A stretch of DNA of 64,000 nt. It comes from Sclerotinia nivalis (Eukaryota; Ascomycota; Leotiomycetes; Helotiales; Sclerotiniaceae). Positions 11,325 through 23,360 of this stretch are shown here, in pieces. Within the stretch, counting starts at the first letter, position 1. Every line of letters starts with the position of its first letter. Where the stretch lies: positions 62,001-126,000 of the forward strand of contig JAPEIS010000007.1 in the NCBI GenBank assembly GCA_029531795.1, written 5' to 3'. Position numbers and translations under genes: made by a program. Under the pieces are notes generated by a model that did not search any database, was not told the origin of the DNA, and saw nothing but the letters and a program-made list of their open reading frames with translations.

Positions 11325-13895
11325 ATGTTGACGGCAAAAGTTTCTCGTCGTTTGTTGCGACTTGAACAATCACATTCATCAAATCCTACCTCATTATGTC
11401 GGCCATTAAGTTCTACAAAATTAATCAATAGCCATCTTACATCTCACAACATCAGATCACAAACGAGAAGTATTTTCGGATCATCTAAAAAGGAATCACA
11501 ATCCAACATGTCTTCGCATTCTCAACATTCAAGACCTTTGGTGGGGGTGACATCCACGATAATGGTTCTAGGCCTTTTTTATATTCTCTACCAGAATGAT
11601 TATCTTTTCATACAACCTTTACCTGCTACACGACTACGCCCAAAAAGACCACCAACAAAAGAAGAAGAGGCAGAAGCTCGCGCCGAGAAAGAAGCTATCA
11701 AAAATGCGAAAGAACTTTCAGCATTACCATTTCAAGACGATGCCGCAGCAGGAGATGGTTCGGCATGGGGAAGCTTTATTGGCAGATTCAACAATTTCTC
11801 TATAATGTCTAATGGAAAATGGAAAAATATCTCAGAAACGGTCGCGGGGTATTCCGAATTTATAATGCCGGAATGGGCCAAAGTTTTACCTGGATATATT
11901 GAGAAATTGAGAAGAGAATTAAACATGGCACCCGGTTCTTTGGCAGATGAGATATGGAAAGAAGCTCAAGATCCAGATATCAATCCTGAAATCGAATATT
12001 CTGCTTCAGTACGAGTTTCGGACGATATTTGTGATGAAGAAAAGATGTTTTTACAAAAGAGAAAACATGCGACGAGGATAGCTCTGGCGAGATATCTTGG
12101 ACTTCCCGAAGAATCTATCCATCCAGATGATGTTCCATGTATTGCTATGGTAGGGTCTGGAGGTGGTTTACGAGCTTTGGTGGCTGGTACAGGTTCGATG
12201 TTGGCAGCTGGTGAAGATGGTCTTTTTGATTGTGTGACTTATACCGCAGGTGTTAGCGGTAGTTGTTGGCTACAATCTTTATTTTATTCGTCCCTCAGCG
12301 AACGACGCCTTGATAAACTGGTCGACCATCTGAAAGCTCGAATCGGTGTTCATATCGCCTATCCTGTCGATGCATTATCCGCTCTCAACTCTGCGCCCAC
12401 CAACAAGTTTCTCCTGGGTGGATTCGTTGAAAAGCTCAAAGGAGATCGTAACGCTGATTTTGGTTTGGTGGATGTGTATGGATTACTACTAGCCGCGAGA
12501 TTACTTGTACCAAAAGGCGAGCTCGGTGTTAATGATCGAGATCTCAAGATATCGAATCAACGAGATTATATCAAAAATGGCGAGAATCCAATGCCTATAT
12601 ATACAGCAGTACGTCATGAGATACCCATAATGGAGGAGTTGAGTGAGGAAGAGAGACAGACGGGAACAGCGACCGAGGCCACGAAAGAGAAAGCGATCAA
12701 AGAAGCATGGTTTGAATGGTTTGAGATAACTCCTTATGAAATGTTTTGTGAAGAACTTGGGGCGGGAATTCCCACCTGGGCTCTCGGTCGAAAATTCGAA
12801 GGTGGAAAAGATATTCCTCATGAGGAAACAGGATTGCGGACTCCAGAACTTCGATTGCCACTGCTTCTTGGAATCTTTGGTAGTGCTTTCTGCGCTACTT
12901 TGAGCCACTACTACAGAGAGGTCCGACCTTTGATGAAGGGTTTGATGGGATTTGGAAGTATTGATGATATGATTGAGGGACGAAATGAAGATTTAAGCAA
13001 AGTTCATCCGATCGATCCAGCTAGTATTCCCAACTTCGCATACAAAATGGAAGGACAACTCGCGGATACTGCCCCAGAAAGTATTTACCAAAGTACGCAT
13101 CTTAAGTTAATGGATGCGGGCATGTCTAATAATCTACCCATCTATCCACTACTTCGACCAGGAAGAGAAGTCGACGTGTTGATTGCATTTGATGCTAGTG
13201 CGGATGTCAAAACCGATAATTGGTTATCAGTGGTCGATGGATATGCAAGACAGCGTGGCATAAAAGGCTGGCCGATTGGCGTGGGCTGGCCAAAATCAAG
13301 CGACACAGCAGAGAAAACAGAGCAACAATTAGAAGAAGCGCAAGCCAGTACCGCCGCAGAAGCAGAAGCCAAACTCGAAGAGGCACAAGAGGAACAAATC
13401 ACACATTTGGAAAATATGGCTTCAAGCGAGCAAAATTCAAGGAGCACAGATGTAGAAGAAAGTGGTGATTTGGGCTATTGTACAGTTTGGGTGGGTACCA
13501 CCGAAGAACGTAAAGAAACAGATGAACCACCGTTATCTAAAGCGGTGAAGGAAGATTGGCAATTGATGGAACCGGATGCAGGTATTGCAGTAGTTTATTT
13601 ACCATTTCTTGCAAACCCAAAAGTCGAGGGTGTTGATCCGGCCGTTAGCGAGTATATGAGTACGTGGAATTTTGTATATACTCCGGATGATATAGATAAT
13701 GTAGTGAGATTGGCGAAAGCGAATTTTGAGGAGGGAAAAGAACAGGTTAGAGGGACGGTAAGGGCGGTTTATGAGAGAAAGAAGAGGATTAGAGAGGAAA
13801 GGGAGGCGAGGGAGAGAGAAGAGAGATTTAGGAGGAAAGTGAGATTAGGGACTGTTGGGAAGAAAGGGGAAGGAGATCATTTTCATTTGACTTGA
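11325..13895 (+). CDS. Cytosolic phospholipase A2-type (PLA2c) lipase, probably mitochondrial
   Basis: Single exon, 856 aa. The lipase core has the oxyanion glycine run GSGGGLRAL (about residues 277-285), the nucleophile elbow GVSGS with Ser at about 311, and the DAG motif (LMDAGMSNN) with the catalytic Asp at about 597. This Ser-Asp dyad is the mark of the cPLA2/lysophospholipase superfamily. Residues 1-60 are rich in Arg, Ser and Thr and nearly lack acidic residues (MLTAKVSRRLLRLEQS), like a mitochondrial presequence, and a hydrophobic segment (about 74-90) follows, so a membrane-anchored mitochondrial enzyme is likely. Expected reaction: hydrolysis of glycerophospholipid acyl esters. A low-complexity Ala/Glu coiled-coil insert lies at about 664-700 and the C-terminus is highly charged (KKRIREEREAREREERFRRK). 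Substrate is not shown by sequence. Confidence 0.9.
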   Translation: MLTAKVSRRLLRLEQSHSSNPTSLCRPLSSTKLINSHLTSHNIRSQTRSIFGSSKKESQSNMSSHSQHSRPLVGVTSTIMVLGLFYILYQNDYLFIQPLPATRLRPKRPPTKEEEAEARAEKEAIKNAKELSALPFQDDAAAGDGSAWGSFIGRFNNFSIMSNGKWKNISETVAGYSEFIMPEWAKVLPGYIEKLRRELNMAPGSLADEIWKEAQDPDINPEIEYSASVRVSDDICDEEKMFLQKRKHATRIALARYLGLPEESIHPDDVPCIAMVGSGGGLRALVAGTGSMLAAGEDGLFDCVTYTAGVSGSCWLQSLFYSSLSERRLDKLVDHLKARIGVHIAYPVDALSALNSAPTNKFLLGGFVEKLKGDRNADFGLVDVYGLLLAARLLVPKGELGVNDRDLKISNQRDYIKNGENPMPIYTAVRHEIPIMEELSEEERQTGTATEATKEKAIKEAWFEWFEITPYEMFCEELGAGIPTWALGRKFEGGKDIPHEETGLRTPELRLPLLLGIFGSAFCATLSHYYREVRPLMKGLMGFGSIDDMIEGRNEDLSKVHPIDPASIPNFAYKMEGQLADTAPESIYQSTHLKLMDAGMSNNLPIYPLLRPGREVDVLIAFDASADVKTDNWLSVVDGYARQRGIKGWPIGVGWPKSSDTAEKTEQQLEEAQASTAAEAEAKLEEAQEEQITHLENMASSEQNSRSTDVEESGDLGYCTVWVGTTEERKETDEPPLSKAVKEDWQLMEPDAGIAVVYLPFLANPKVEGVDPAVSEYMSTWNFVYTPDDIDNVVRLAKANFEEGKEQVRGTVRAVYERKKRIREEREAREREERFRRKVRLGTVGKKGEGDHFHLT

Positions 13896-16046
13896 GAGAG
13901 GCAAACTAAGATTGGGATATATGTAGATAAGATAGGTATGTAAAATAGAATAGACAATGTCTTGAAGTATATCTCATTCATCATTACAATAACATCCATC
14001 GTCACGGATATCTAGATCCAAGACATACACAACATAACGTAACAATATAACTAAAGCCGGTAAACCACTATAGGCTTAGTTAATTAGCTAATTAGGTACA
14101 GTACAGTCCATCCAAGATTCCAAACCACGAAAAACTTGGGTTCATTTGTGTCAATCAATCAATAGGTATTCAATAGTGCGGGTTTGGAAGAGGGAGCACG
14201 GTGTTCGCCGATTGGTGGCTGGGTGGATGATGAATGATGCGATGTGAGGTTGCGAGGCGGTAAGTGAATGGATGTACTCTGCGTGATTGTGAGGACCCGA
14301 AAGATTAGATGGGAGGAGTATAGTGTAGTAAGAGCCGCGATGATAGTTACGGAGTACACAGTACATAACCCCCTCATGAAATAGATCGACAATCTGATTT
14401 TCCTCTTTGGGTAATCTGCATCTCCGTATACAGAGTATGAATTACACGCTATAAAATTGTGGATTGTGGATTGTGGATTTGAGGCATCACCGAGTAAAGG
14501 GTAAAGGAAAGGTGCCGCGTCGTCATTAGATACCGGTAGATGATTTTACTCGGTAGATTTTATCACCCCATTTTATCAAGAGAGAATTACTGTGTACTAG
14601 GTGGATGGGGATGGGATGGGATGGGATGGATGAATGGATTTGTCTAACTTGATTTTATTGGGATGGGATGGTAAGCGAGGATGATGTGGGATGGCTTGGA
14701 TGGGGGGAGGGGGGAGGAGGATGAGAGGAGGAGAGGAAGGGAAAGAAGAGAGGGGAATGTGTAGATATATGTCGATGCAGATAAATGGCTTTTTCGGAAA
14801 TATTCACATATGAGAATTGATGTTTGATGTTTTGTAAGATCTTACCAATTTTTCGCTCGGATCATTATGATTTAGAGTGAAGGATTGACCATCTCTGTAG
14901 TAAGACTACAAACTAGACTTAATATCCTTTCATTTCATTTTATCTAGAAATATAATATATACTACTCGAGTACAATCATTATCTAATACCTTATAGTAAT
15001 ATTCATCACCAATTAAAAAGAAGAAGTATAACAAACAAACTAAAACAGAATATACAAATCTCTTATTTAATAGTAAGTATCAAAATCAATAACCAACTAT
15101 AACCTGACCACCCATCACATCGGGTTAAAAGATCAGCACTGAGGAGAACCCTGAAAATATGAATACGACCCTGCACAGCCACTCACGGCCTGAAATAATT
15201 GGAGTTTTTTCTTGAGGTTCCCTGAGGTTCCGTGCGGTTCCTGGCTAATGATGATGTATGGGTTGATGTTGTGCTGATCTTTTTCAGAAATGACGGATGG
15301 GAATTGAGCACGCGAGCAGTTGAATTGGATAAATACTAAATACTAGAGGAAGAAAGTTATTCTATAAATGCATCTGCAGAATATAGAGTGCCTGATTATG
15401 GGATAGCATTAGATAATGACGATAAAAAATCGAATCATTTTATGTGCTATTTACGATATGATATGATGTAATATATACTCCGTACCGAATACGATAATAT
15501 CATGCACGATACATTTGGTACGAGGACCCTAGTTACTTCTTGCATGAAACGTTAGGACGGTGAAGGAGGAGTGGATGGATACTATATTATGGATGGGCCA
15601 GCGAGCTTGGTGGAATTGGCACGTAGCTGGTAACTACCTAGCTTGAGAAAAGTCGTACCAAGGAGAGGGGTTGATGGAGGTTGTAATACCGTGTTAGTGG
15701 CCGTTCTGTATGAGGAATTATGGAAATTTGGGTTGGGTTGGGTGGAAGGTTGGGTGGAAGGAAGGGTGGCTCGGTGGTACGAGGTGTGGTGGGGGAGAGC
15801 TGAGGATTAGGATATGCAGATATGCAGATATGCAGTTGGATGGGATGTGCAGATGGGATGGACAGGTGGATATTGAAATCGATTGTTTGGATGAATGTAA
15901 TGTAATGTAATGTACCTATCATTGATGTTATATGAACTTACGAGATGTGGAGGAAGATCGCGTGATGAGCCTTATGGAAAGACCGAAGTATTCTATGATG
16001 TGGAAGGTTGGCGAGAATGAAGGGGGGGTTGATGATATTTTCTTTG

Positions 16047-16073
16047 GAGAGAGAGAGAGAGAGAGAGAGAGAG
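16047..16073. repeat. (GA)n microsatellite
   Basis: Uninterrupted GA dinucleotide run of about 27 bp, roughly 0.95 kb upstream of the cyclin start. Confidence 0.95.
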
Positions 16074-16238
16074 GTCTTTAGAATTGTTATCTACCAGTAT
16101 ATTCGTTCCTCAGTCAATTCCAAGGGTTGATACGGATCACTACCAAAAAATTCAGATTTAGACGGGAATATATCCTCAAAAGAAAACATATAAAAATCAA
16201 GTAAAAGGTTTGTCCTTGGATTTGTCTCAGATTTAGCC

Positions 16239-16260
16239 AAAAAAAAAAAAAAAAAAAAAA
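16239..16260. repeat. Poly(A) tract
   Basis: Run of 22 consecutive A bases. No retroelement structure or target-site duplication was found around it. Confidence 0.95.
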
Positions 16261-16606
16261 TCGAACTCATTTGGTCCACCTTCACTACCATAACCACACA
16301 TTAAACATTAATCCCGTTTTCTCGTTTTCGCATCCTGACGTCCACCATTTACCATAAGAATAAATTCCCCATAAATGATAATCCATCCACATTTTTTATA
16401 ATGTACTCCGTTCACCGATTTCAACTTGAGTTCCTGCATTAACAATGAAATATATAGAGGTCTGATAATCCCGCTCGTTTTTATATTTTAATCTTGATCA
16501 AATGTAAGTTTTCATCATTCAAGTACAAAATAATTAAACTTCTTTTTTGGTTGTTTATTTCAATTGATTGTTCTTGTTTCTTGTTTTCTTCTAATTCACT
16601 CGTTTC

Positions 16607-16641
16607 GTCACTGTCACCGTCACTGTCACCGTCACTGTCAC
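16607..16641. repeat. 12-bp tandem repeat (CACTGTCACCGT)
   Basis: Nearly three copies of a 12-bp unit alternating CACTGT and CACCGT, about 370 bp upstream of the cyclin start and probably within its leader or promoter. Confidence 0.9.
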
Positions 16642-17013
16642 ATTCACAAAGGATCTTGACTTGGCAAGACTCAATATCGAATCAATCAGCAAGCCAATTG
16701 ATGATATTAATCACCTAAGAAAGAACTATCAATCTCGCATTATATGGAGGAAGGAAAGAAATAAGAAATCGAAGAACCCATTCAAATACTGGAAGTGGAA
16801 ATCGAATTGAAATCACATCATCACAAGGCTTCATATATCCCTCCATGAGACTTTCTTTCAGTTCCTACAATATTACAACTTTATACATTCCACAATCTCG
16901 ATTTCAACGCATGCCAACGTCTGTCACTTCCAACTACGTAACCAACCTCTCGTTTATTCACAGCTACTACATACAATACATCAATCTCTAAGTTCCCGCC
17001 GACGTCTTCAATC

Positions 17014-18161
17014 ATGAATCCAACAATGTCACCACCACTCTCAATGTCTTCACGAAAAAGATCCTCCTCAATATCCTCAATTGAATCTTTTGATTCGGAT
17101 TTCTTCGAACAAACTTATGTACCACTATCGAATTTGCCAACTCCACCTCTATCCTCACATTCATACGATAATACAGCTGCACATTCACCAATATCTCTTT
17201 TCAGCTCAGATGAAATCCTTGACTCGGAATTTCTAGGTGTGTAACCTTCCCAATGCATTCAGCCCATCCTGCACTCATCAGCTCTTTTCTGCAGAACACT
17301 CAGGCTAATTTATTCCGTGAAACTCTAGGTCCAGCAATTCATCTCACAAACCTAATACCTTCCTCAACTTCTCTAACTTCCCCCTCAACCCCTCTCGTCC
17401 ACGCTTTGCTAAGTCGCGCCGACCTTCCTATTGAAATTCTCGCCCTTGCAGTTTGCATTCTCGATTCCCTCAATTCTCGTTTTGCTCGGTCGTGGCGTCA
17501 ATCATACCCTCTCGAATCATTCGAAGATCAATTACTCGAACAATATAATTTTCCCAGTCTACAAGCTAGGGAAGAACAACATATTGATAGCACACATCCT
17601 GAAGTAATAATTCTCGCAGCCTTAATACTAGCTACGAAATTCTTAGATGATCAACAAGGAACTACACTCTATTATGCGCAGAAATGGGCAAAAGGTTTAT
17701 GGAGCTGTGATCAAATAAATTTTACGCAGAGGTGTATAATGGAAAATTTGGGATATAGATTATTACCACTTTGGTCGGAAGATATTATTGAAGAAGCGAA
17801 GAATGACATGGCGAGGGCAGCGAAGAGACAATCGTCTGCGTCGTATTGTATGCAAGATTGGTCGGCTTCGATGAAGAATTGTGGTATGAGTGAAATTGGT
17901 AGTCGGCCAATGAGTTCGGGAAAAGCATGCATGGGTATTGAAGGGGAAAATACGCCACAACCTACACCGGTTGAAAAATCGATGATTGAGAATTGGACGG
18001 CAGTGAATGAGAGGCCATTGGGCGGTACGTCGATGTTGAGTAGGGAGACTAAGAGGGCTTTTGGAGGAATACTGAGAGGAGAGTGTGAAGATGTGGAGGT
18101 GGAAAGGTTTCCATCATACGTGGATCCTATGATCGCTTATGAAAATAAGGCCTTTCTTTGA
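17014..18161 (+). CDS. PCL/Pho80-type cyclin
   Basis: Regulatory subunit for a cyclin-dependent kinase, probably of the Pho85 type. Preferred model: 17014-17238 joined to 17295-18161; 1092 nt, 363 aa. Residues 1-75 are Ser/Pro-rich (RKRSSSISSIESFDSDFF), as in Pcl5/Pas1-like cyclins. The cyclin box follows: LADLP-like SRADLPIEILALAVCILDSL, then HPEVIILAALILATKFLDD with the conserved Lys and the helix-3 pattern, then INFTQRCIMENLGYRLLPL. The intron is the least sure part: donor GTGTAA at 17239 and acceptor TTTTCTGCAG at 17294 give a normal 56-bp intron in frame, while GTAACC at 17241 with an acceptor at 17281 gives a 41-bp alternative. Both keep the cyclin frame. The C-terminal third is not recognised. 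I cannot assign the exact orthologue; Pcl5/Pas1-like is my best guess. Confidence 0.82.
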
Positions 18162-21100
18162 GCAAGCTGGAGTATTGTGTTATGTTATATTATCATGACG
18201 TTATGAGTCAATTGGAAGCCCTAAGTCAAAGCCAAGGATCGCCTAAAGCATTTCTACGAGCATTCCATCACAGGACACACGGCACGTTTATATTATGGAG
18301 TTATGCTTACTGGAAGCGACTTGGCATCGGTTGGATGAAAAAAGGCATGGCATGGAAAAGGCGCTTTATACCTAGGAAGGCGAAGACTAAGGACTTGGTT
18401 TTCTTGCTTTGCTTGCTTACTTTGTTTTGCTTGTTTTACTTGTTTTGTTGGTTGGGACAATGCAAATAAGATAAGGTTACCTAAATACCTGGCTACATAA
18501 TAATAGTATTAGTATTAGTATTAATTATAAAAGTTAATATCAATTCATGCTCTTGTTTTTATGTCTTCTGATGTTTTTGCTGTTTTTTTTATTCTTTTGA
18601 TTTGGTTTGGTTTGGTTTGGGGTTCGGAGTTGTAATTACTTGGCTTCTCTGACGGATTAAATATAAGGACGTATTTTCATCCGGATTCGATGGATTCTAC
18701 TAGTATTTCTCCGGGTACAATAAACCTGGGGTTACACTGTTATCTACTATGGTGGTATTGTGGTATGTAGTATGTAGTATGTATGCGGACCAAAATTGGC
18801 TCTAGAGATTCTTGGGTGGTAGGGTAGGGTAGGGTAGGCTAGCTGGGGAAATGGATGATTGGATTATGGTATGGTGTGTGGTGTGTGGTGTATGGGATTC
18901 TCACTATGTTATACGTATGTTACAGAGTGGTAACCTGATTCGCGTAGATGCGAATATATCTTTGTTGGATATGCTGTGTGGTGCTGGTCTAACTAATAAA
19001 TTGAATTTGCACCGTGGAAATCGCGCGTGCGTGCGTATATTTCTGGAATTACAATGATCATGATACAGATACAGATTGATGGACTGTTTGATGGATACTT
19101 CATAGTGCGACGGTAGTACTGGATGATACTGGAGTGTGGGAGGGAGGGTAAAGTATCCAAGTGGATGGAATGGGAAAGCGACGTGCATATGGAGTATGTG
19201 GGGAGGGTTTTGAGAGTGGGTTTTGGGGAGCTGAGTTTGCGGTTTGGGGTTTGGTAGGCTAAATTGAGGGGGAGGGGGAGGAGGAGGGGGTCCGATTTGA
19301 TCTTGCTTAGCTGCTTACTTGCTTAGCTGCTTGCGTGCTCGCGTTTGCGCGCTGGGATAGAAGTACAGGGAATATATTTATATTTATATTTATATCTCGC
19401 ACGATATGCTTACCGATCTGATAAAATATTAGCAAGGTTTTGATTGGAAATTGAATGATTGATTGAAGGCGGCTAACCTGAATGGGAGTTGGAAAATTTT
19501 ATGATTAGATGGTGAGTTGAGTCTTGTGATGTTGAATGGCTATCTAGTTAGTTGAGTTGTAATTTGACTGTCTGATTTCATTGGTGGATACGAGTAGTAG
19601 GTAGTTTATTCTTTATTAGCTCTTTCTAGATGCCTTTTTCGTTTTTATTTTTTTTTATTTTTTGGGTTTTTGAGTTTTGGTTTTTGGTTTTTTTTGACTT
19701 ATGCACGAAATAGTTGTTTCGTGATTGTTATAATATATATGATTTCTACTCTCATTTCCATCATTATGCCCTTCGCTATGTACCATTTAGCAATGTGCAG
19801 AGCGTGAGGTATATAGGGACATTAGTTACACCATTATATTATAAAGTCTAGAGTCTACATTCAGACTCAGCTCAATAAGTGCACATCATCTCATCGAGAT
19901 TTGCTCGAGACATTCTATTTCTATGTTTTTTGATACGCCACATCATATTCGACTTAATACTGTCGTCCAACTCATCCCTCGCATCCCACTTGTCCCAGTC
20001 CGCTGGTCTTTGCATCTTATTTCTCGCCACAGTATAGAAAAAGCCCACCTTCCTATTCATATTTTTTTTGTTTTTTTTTTTTGCTTTGCTCAGATTAGAC
20101 GAAAGAAATCACTCGAGGAGAGAGTATAGAAGGATTGCAGTAAATACATGGAGCGGAGTGAAAATGGCTATCTGTTATGATCAAGTGTGTCTAGCAAGGG
20201 AAGGATTGTGAGTGAAGATTTGACGTTTGGCGTTTGTTGATGATGAAAAATGTTTAACGGTTGAGAACTTCTGTAACGTGTAAGTGTCTCGACGGTATTG
20301 GGTTTGATATTCACTTCCGCCAATAATGTGTATTATTGATTGATAGCGGTAGTATCTATCCTGGTTGGAGAGGTGGGAGGGAGTTGTTGATTGAAAGGAG
20401 TACAATGCAGTGCTTAGGAAGTGAAGTCCCTGGATACTACAAAAAAAGGACTAAATTCCCACTCAAAGTATTGTACAGATTTCTGTAATGCGCTATGTTC
20501 TCTTGTTGTTGTTTTGATTGAAAATTTCCTTGTGGAAGGGGTGTTTTTATAATACAACTAGTAGTTGAAATAGAACCATTCAAAATTTATTGGTAGATGC
20601 ATCTGGGTTACTGTCTATGATAGGGGATTGAAAGGGAATAAGTGGATATTATTCCGATCACGCTTCGTGTGGCTACATTTATCCTACTGTATTGTGATGG
20701 GTACTTACATCACAGCTTCCCCTTGCCCACTGAATTTCGCCCTATCCATACGTTCATTTGATTCCATACTTTCGGACCGGGTATAAATGACCCTCACCTC
20801 TCCACATATTTTCTTACGAAACAGGATGTATCGAATTTCTATACAGTTGATGGGGTGGCGTGTCGAAGAGTGACGATACTTTATGTTGAAGTTCTTCTTA
20901 TTTCGAGGGACTGCGGATATGACTTGATAGGGTATTGGGTGGTTTGATCGGAGATGAGGGGAGGAATGGAGTTGCTTCGATAGTGGTGGTGAAGGGGTTG
21001 GTCATTAGTGGATGGATAGATAGATGTGATGGCGGAGTTTATTGTTATTGTTGAGTGTATTGGCAATGACAACTATAATGGCAACAATAGCGTTTAACCC

Positions 21101-22000
21101 CTCACTCTCAGTCTTTACTCCTATATCTATTCCCACTGAATATCTCATAATCTTCCTCTTTCAATATTACTTCAGTTTGAAACACAGAACCGAACAAAGT
21201 CTGACAAGGACTCCGACTCCATGCCCAAACAAGTCTTCTTCTGGTATGTATTGTTTGGAGGATTCATGATAGGATGGAATTTCTGCTGATTTTATAGGTA
21301 TGCGTGGAGATGGTTGTTTTGGGAATTAGAGGTGGGTAGATTGTCTGGAGGATAGGCGATGGAAGGGATAAGGATATAAAAACAAAATGCATCATAACAA
21401 ATCATAATAAATCACTTCCTCAAACTTGCTAAATCCTAGAGGTAAGTGTTTTATTTGTCTATATTTGGGAATAAACGGCCCTCCCTTCTCGGTATTTGCA
21501 AACCCGAATAAATTTCAATCATAATGGCTGCATAGTCCAGTGCTATTCAACAGGCAAGTGTACTTAGACTTTACTGTTTCGTTCATTTCAAAGAGCCGTT
21601 AAATGTATTAGAATATCTGTCCAAAGACTAAGAATATATATTATATGTTACAACCGACAGCATAATCTTGGGTTTGCTGATGAGCAAATCCTATCATCGC
21701 GGTCATTTCTTTTGCTAGTGGCAACACTCAACCAAGTTCATTCCGCAGCATTTAGTAGCACAAATTGAAGAGATGGCGGAATACCAGCTGGTGATATAAG
21801 TCCTTAGGCCTTCTTGATTCTTACTTTATTGTAGTATCCATGAAACACGTTGCTCGCCTTCACCAGTTGGTTTATCAGGGTTTTATTCCTTGATGGAAAT
21901 ATCTGAATCATAAATGTTGGCAGCTTATGCGGCGGGGACATGAATGATATATGGCCAGAGATAGAAAATGGTGGAGCTGATGCGGAGAAGTATGAAGGCT
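18162..22000. other. Gene desert, first part: repeats and no gene seen
   Basis: Begins with the cyclin 3' flank. Contains simple-sequence tracts such as AGTATT near 18505-18522, TTTGG near 18600-18620, GTATGTA near 18765-18785 and T-rich runs near 19640-19700 and 20060-20085. All ORFs are under 100 aa with no recognisable motif. A TTG-started frame at 18158-18469 overlaps the cyclin stop and ends in a low-complexity Leu/Phe/Cys run, so it is not called. Confidence 0.5.
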
Positions 22001-23360
22001 AAGGCATGGATGAACGGTGCTCGTGTGAGGTATACTATCCTTACGTGAATATTATCATATTGTAACTCTCGGTGCAGTTAGCAGGCAGAACTATCATATT
22101 TAATGCTTAGATATAAATGACCTCTGATCTATCAATCTAAAGCAAAAAAAACGTGGGTATGCAAGGCCTCCCAGAATATCAGACTATTCTTTTCACTCTC
22201 GGGAAGTTTTAAAGGATTTTAGTATCGAGGTGCTGTGGATAAATCTGGGATTCTATCACTTTTTTTTCTATTTTTCGGAGTTTAGGTTCAACTTTTGATA
22301 GTAAAAGAAAAGTTTTGATAGCTACAATCCGTATAATGATGATGAAATCTTGGTATTGGCAGCCATGGCTTTTTAAGAAGAGTATTTGATATGTTTGATA
22401 TAGGTCTTTGTCAGCGAGCATGGGATAACCTTCATTTTCCCATTCGCGGAAAACTGAGTTTGCAAATGGTGCGGACTTTGCAACCTCGGCGGGCGGACAT
22501 CTTTCTTCTATGGAATTCGTTAGGAGGAATTATCTTGGGTTGTGAGGATGCATTTATAATACGACGGAGAAAAGCAAGTATGAGGAATTATTTGATAGCT
22601 GATGGTGATGAAGGTCTATCTGGATAGAGTTCTAGTTCTCCTAGGTCTAATGAATCTAGTCATCCATAGGATAATTATCACTCTTTGAAATCATTCAAAT
22701 ATAAACACATCGTCGATTCTCAAGCCGTTGAAGCCGTGTTAAAATAATACACGGCGGCTGCTTTCTCCAGGGCTCCTGTCAACAAAGTAGTTAGAGATTA
22801 TTCCCATGAATTCCAGCCCGACTAACTTCTGGCAAGGAAGATATGGTTTGCTTTTTTAATCATTTATACAAAACATTAACAAGCTGAAAAGGGAGTTTGA
22901 TAATAAAAGCTGTGAAGTCATTTTCACAGGCAGGTGATGGTAAGTAATCCTTGACTTTGATGGTCAGATTTACTAGTATTGTTATCGTTTATGGCTTTGC
23001 ATCCACTGTCAGTGCTTGAGGGAAATATAATTGAAGTCCGTTATTGATCGATGATAGGAATGAAATATTGTGAGCAGGACAGTATTACTGTCTGGTAGTG
23101 GTTCGTTAGTCCTTGATTCTGTAATTAAGTAGTGCTGTTGGATTATTGGAAAGAGGAAGGTAGATGGACTTGAAATGCATGCTATACTTGATCATAGGGT
23201 TCGATTGCGGAAAATTAAGTGAGGAGTATGCATCTCATAAGCCTAAATTTCAGAGTGCTATATTCTGCCTCTTGAACTTTAGACCTGTGATTTTGTGTCG
23301 GTATTCTCGAGGCAGTCTGAGCTAAATTTAAAATTCTAGGTATAAAAGCTCATCTAGATT

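Larger units (their letters stand above)
13896..17013. other. Long microsatellite-rich intergenic region
   Basis: About 3.1 kb without a convincing ORF. It contains the phospholipase 3' UTR and probably a long leader/promoter for the cyclin. Visible low-complexity tracts are GGGAT repeats near 14608-14632, GATATGCA repeats near 15812-15836, a GA run, an A run and CACTGT/CACCGT repeats. TACGGAGTA-type motifs occur at 14347-14358 and 15476-15484. The segment 14.9-15.1 kb is very AT-rich. Confidence 0.5.

Noticed and set aside
16239..16260. Poly(A) tail of a retroposed sequence
   Set aside because: No flanking duplication and no recognisable body; more likely a slipped homopolymer among other microsatellites.
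17237..17262. A 26-bp intron in the cyclin gene (GTGTGT to TTCAG)
   Set aside because: It is in frame but too short for spliceosomal introns; the 17239-17294 intron is of normal length with a better polypyrimidine acceptor.
23195..23215. Possible tRNA T-arm (GGGTTCGATTGCGG)
   Set aside because: No pairing T-stem or cloverleaf nearby.
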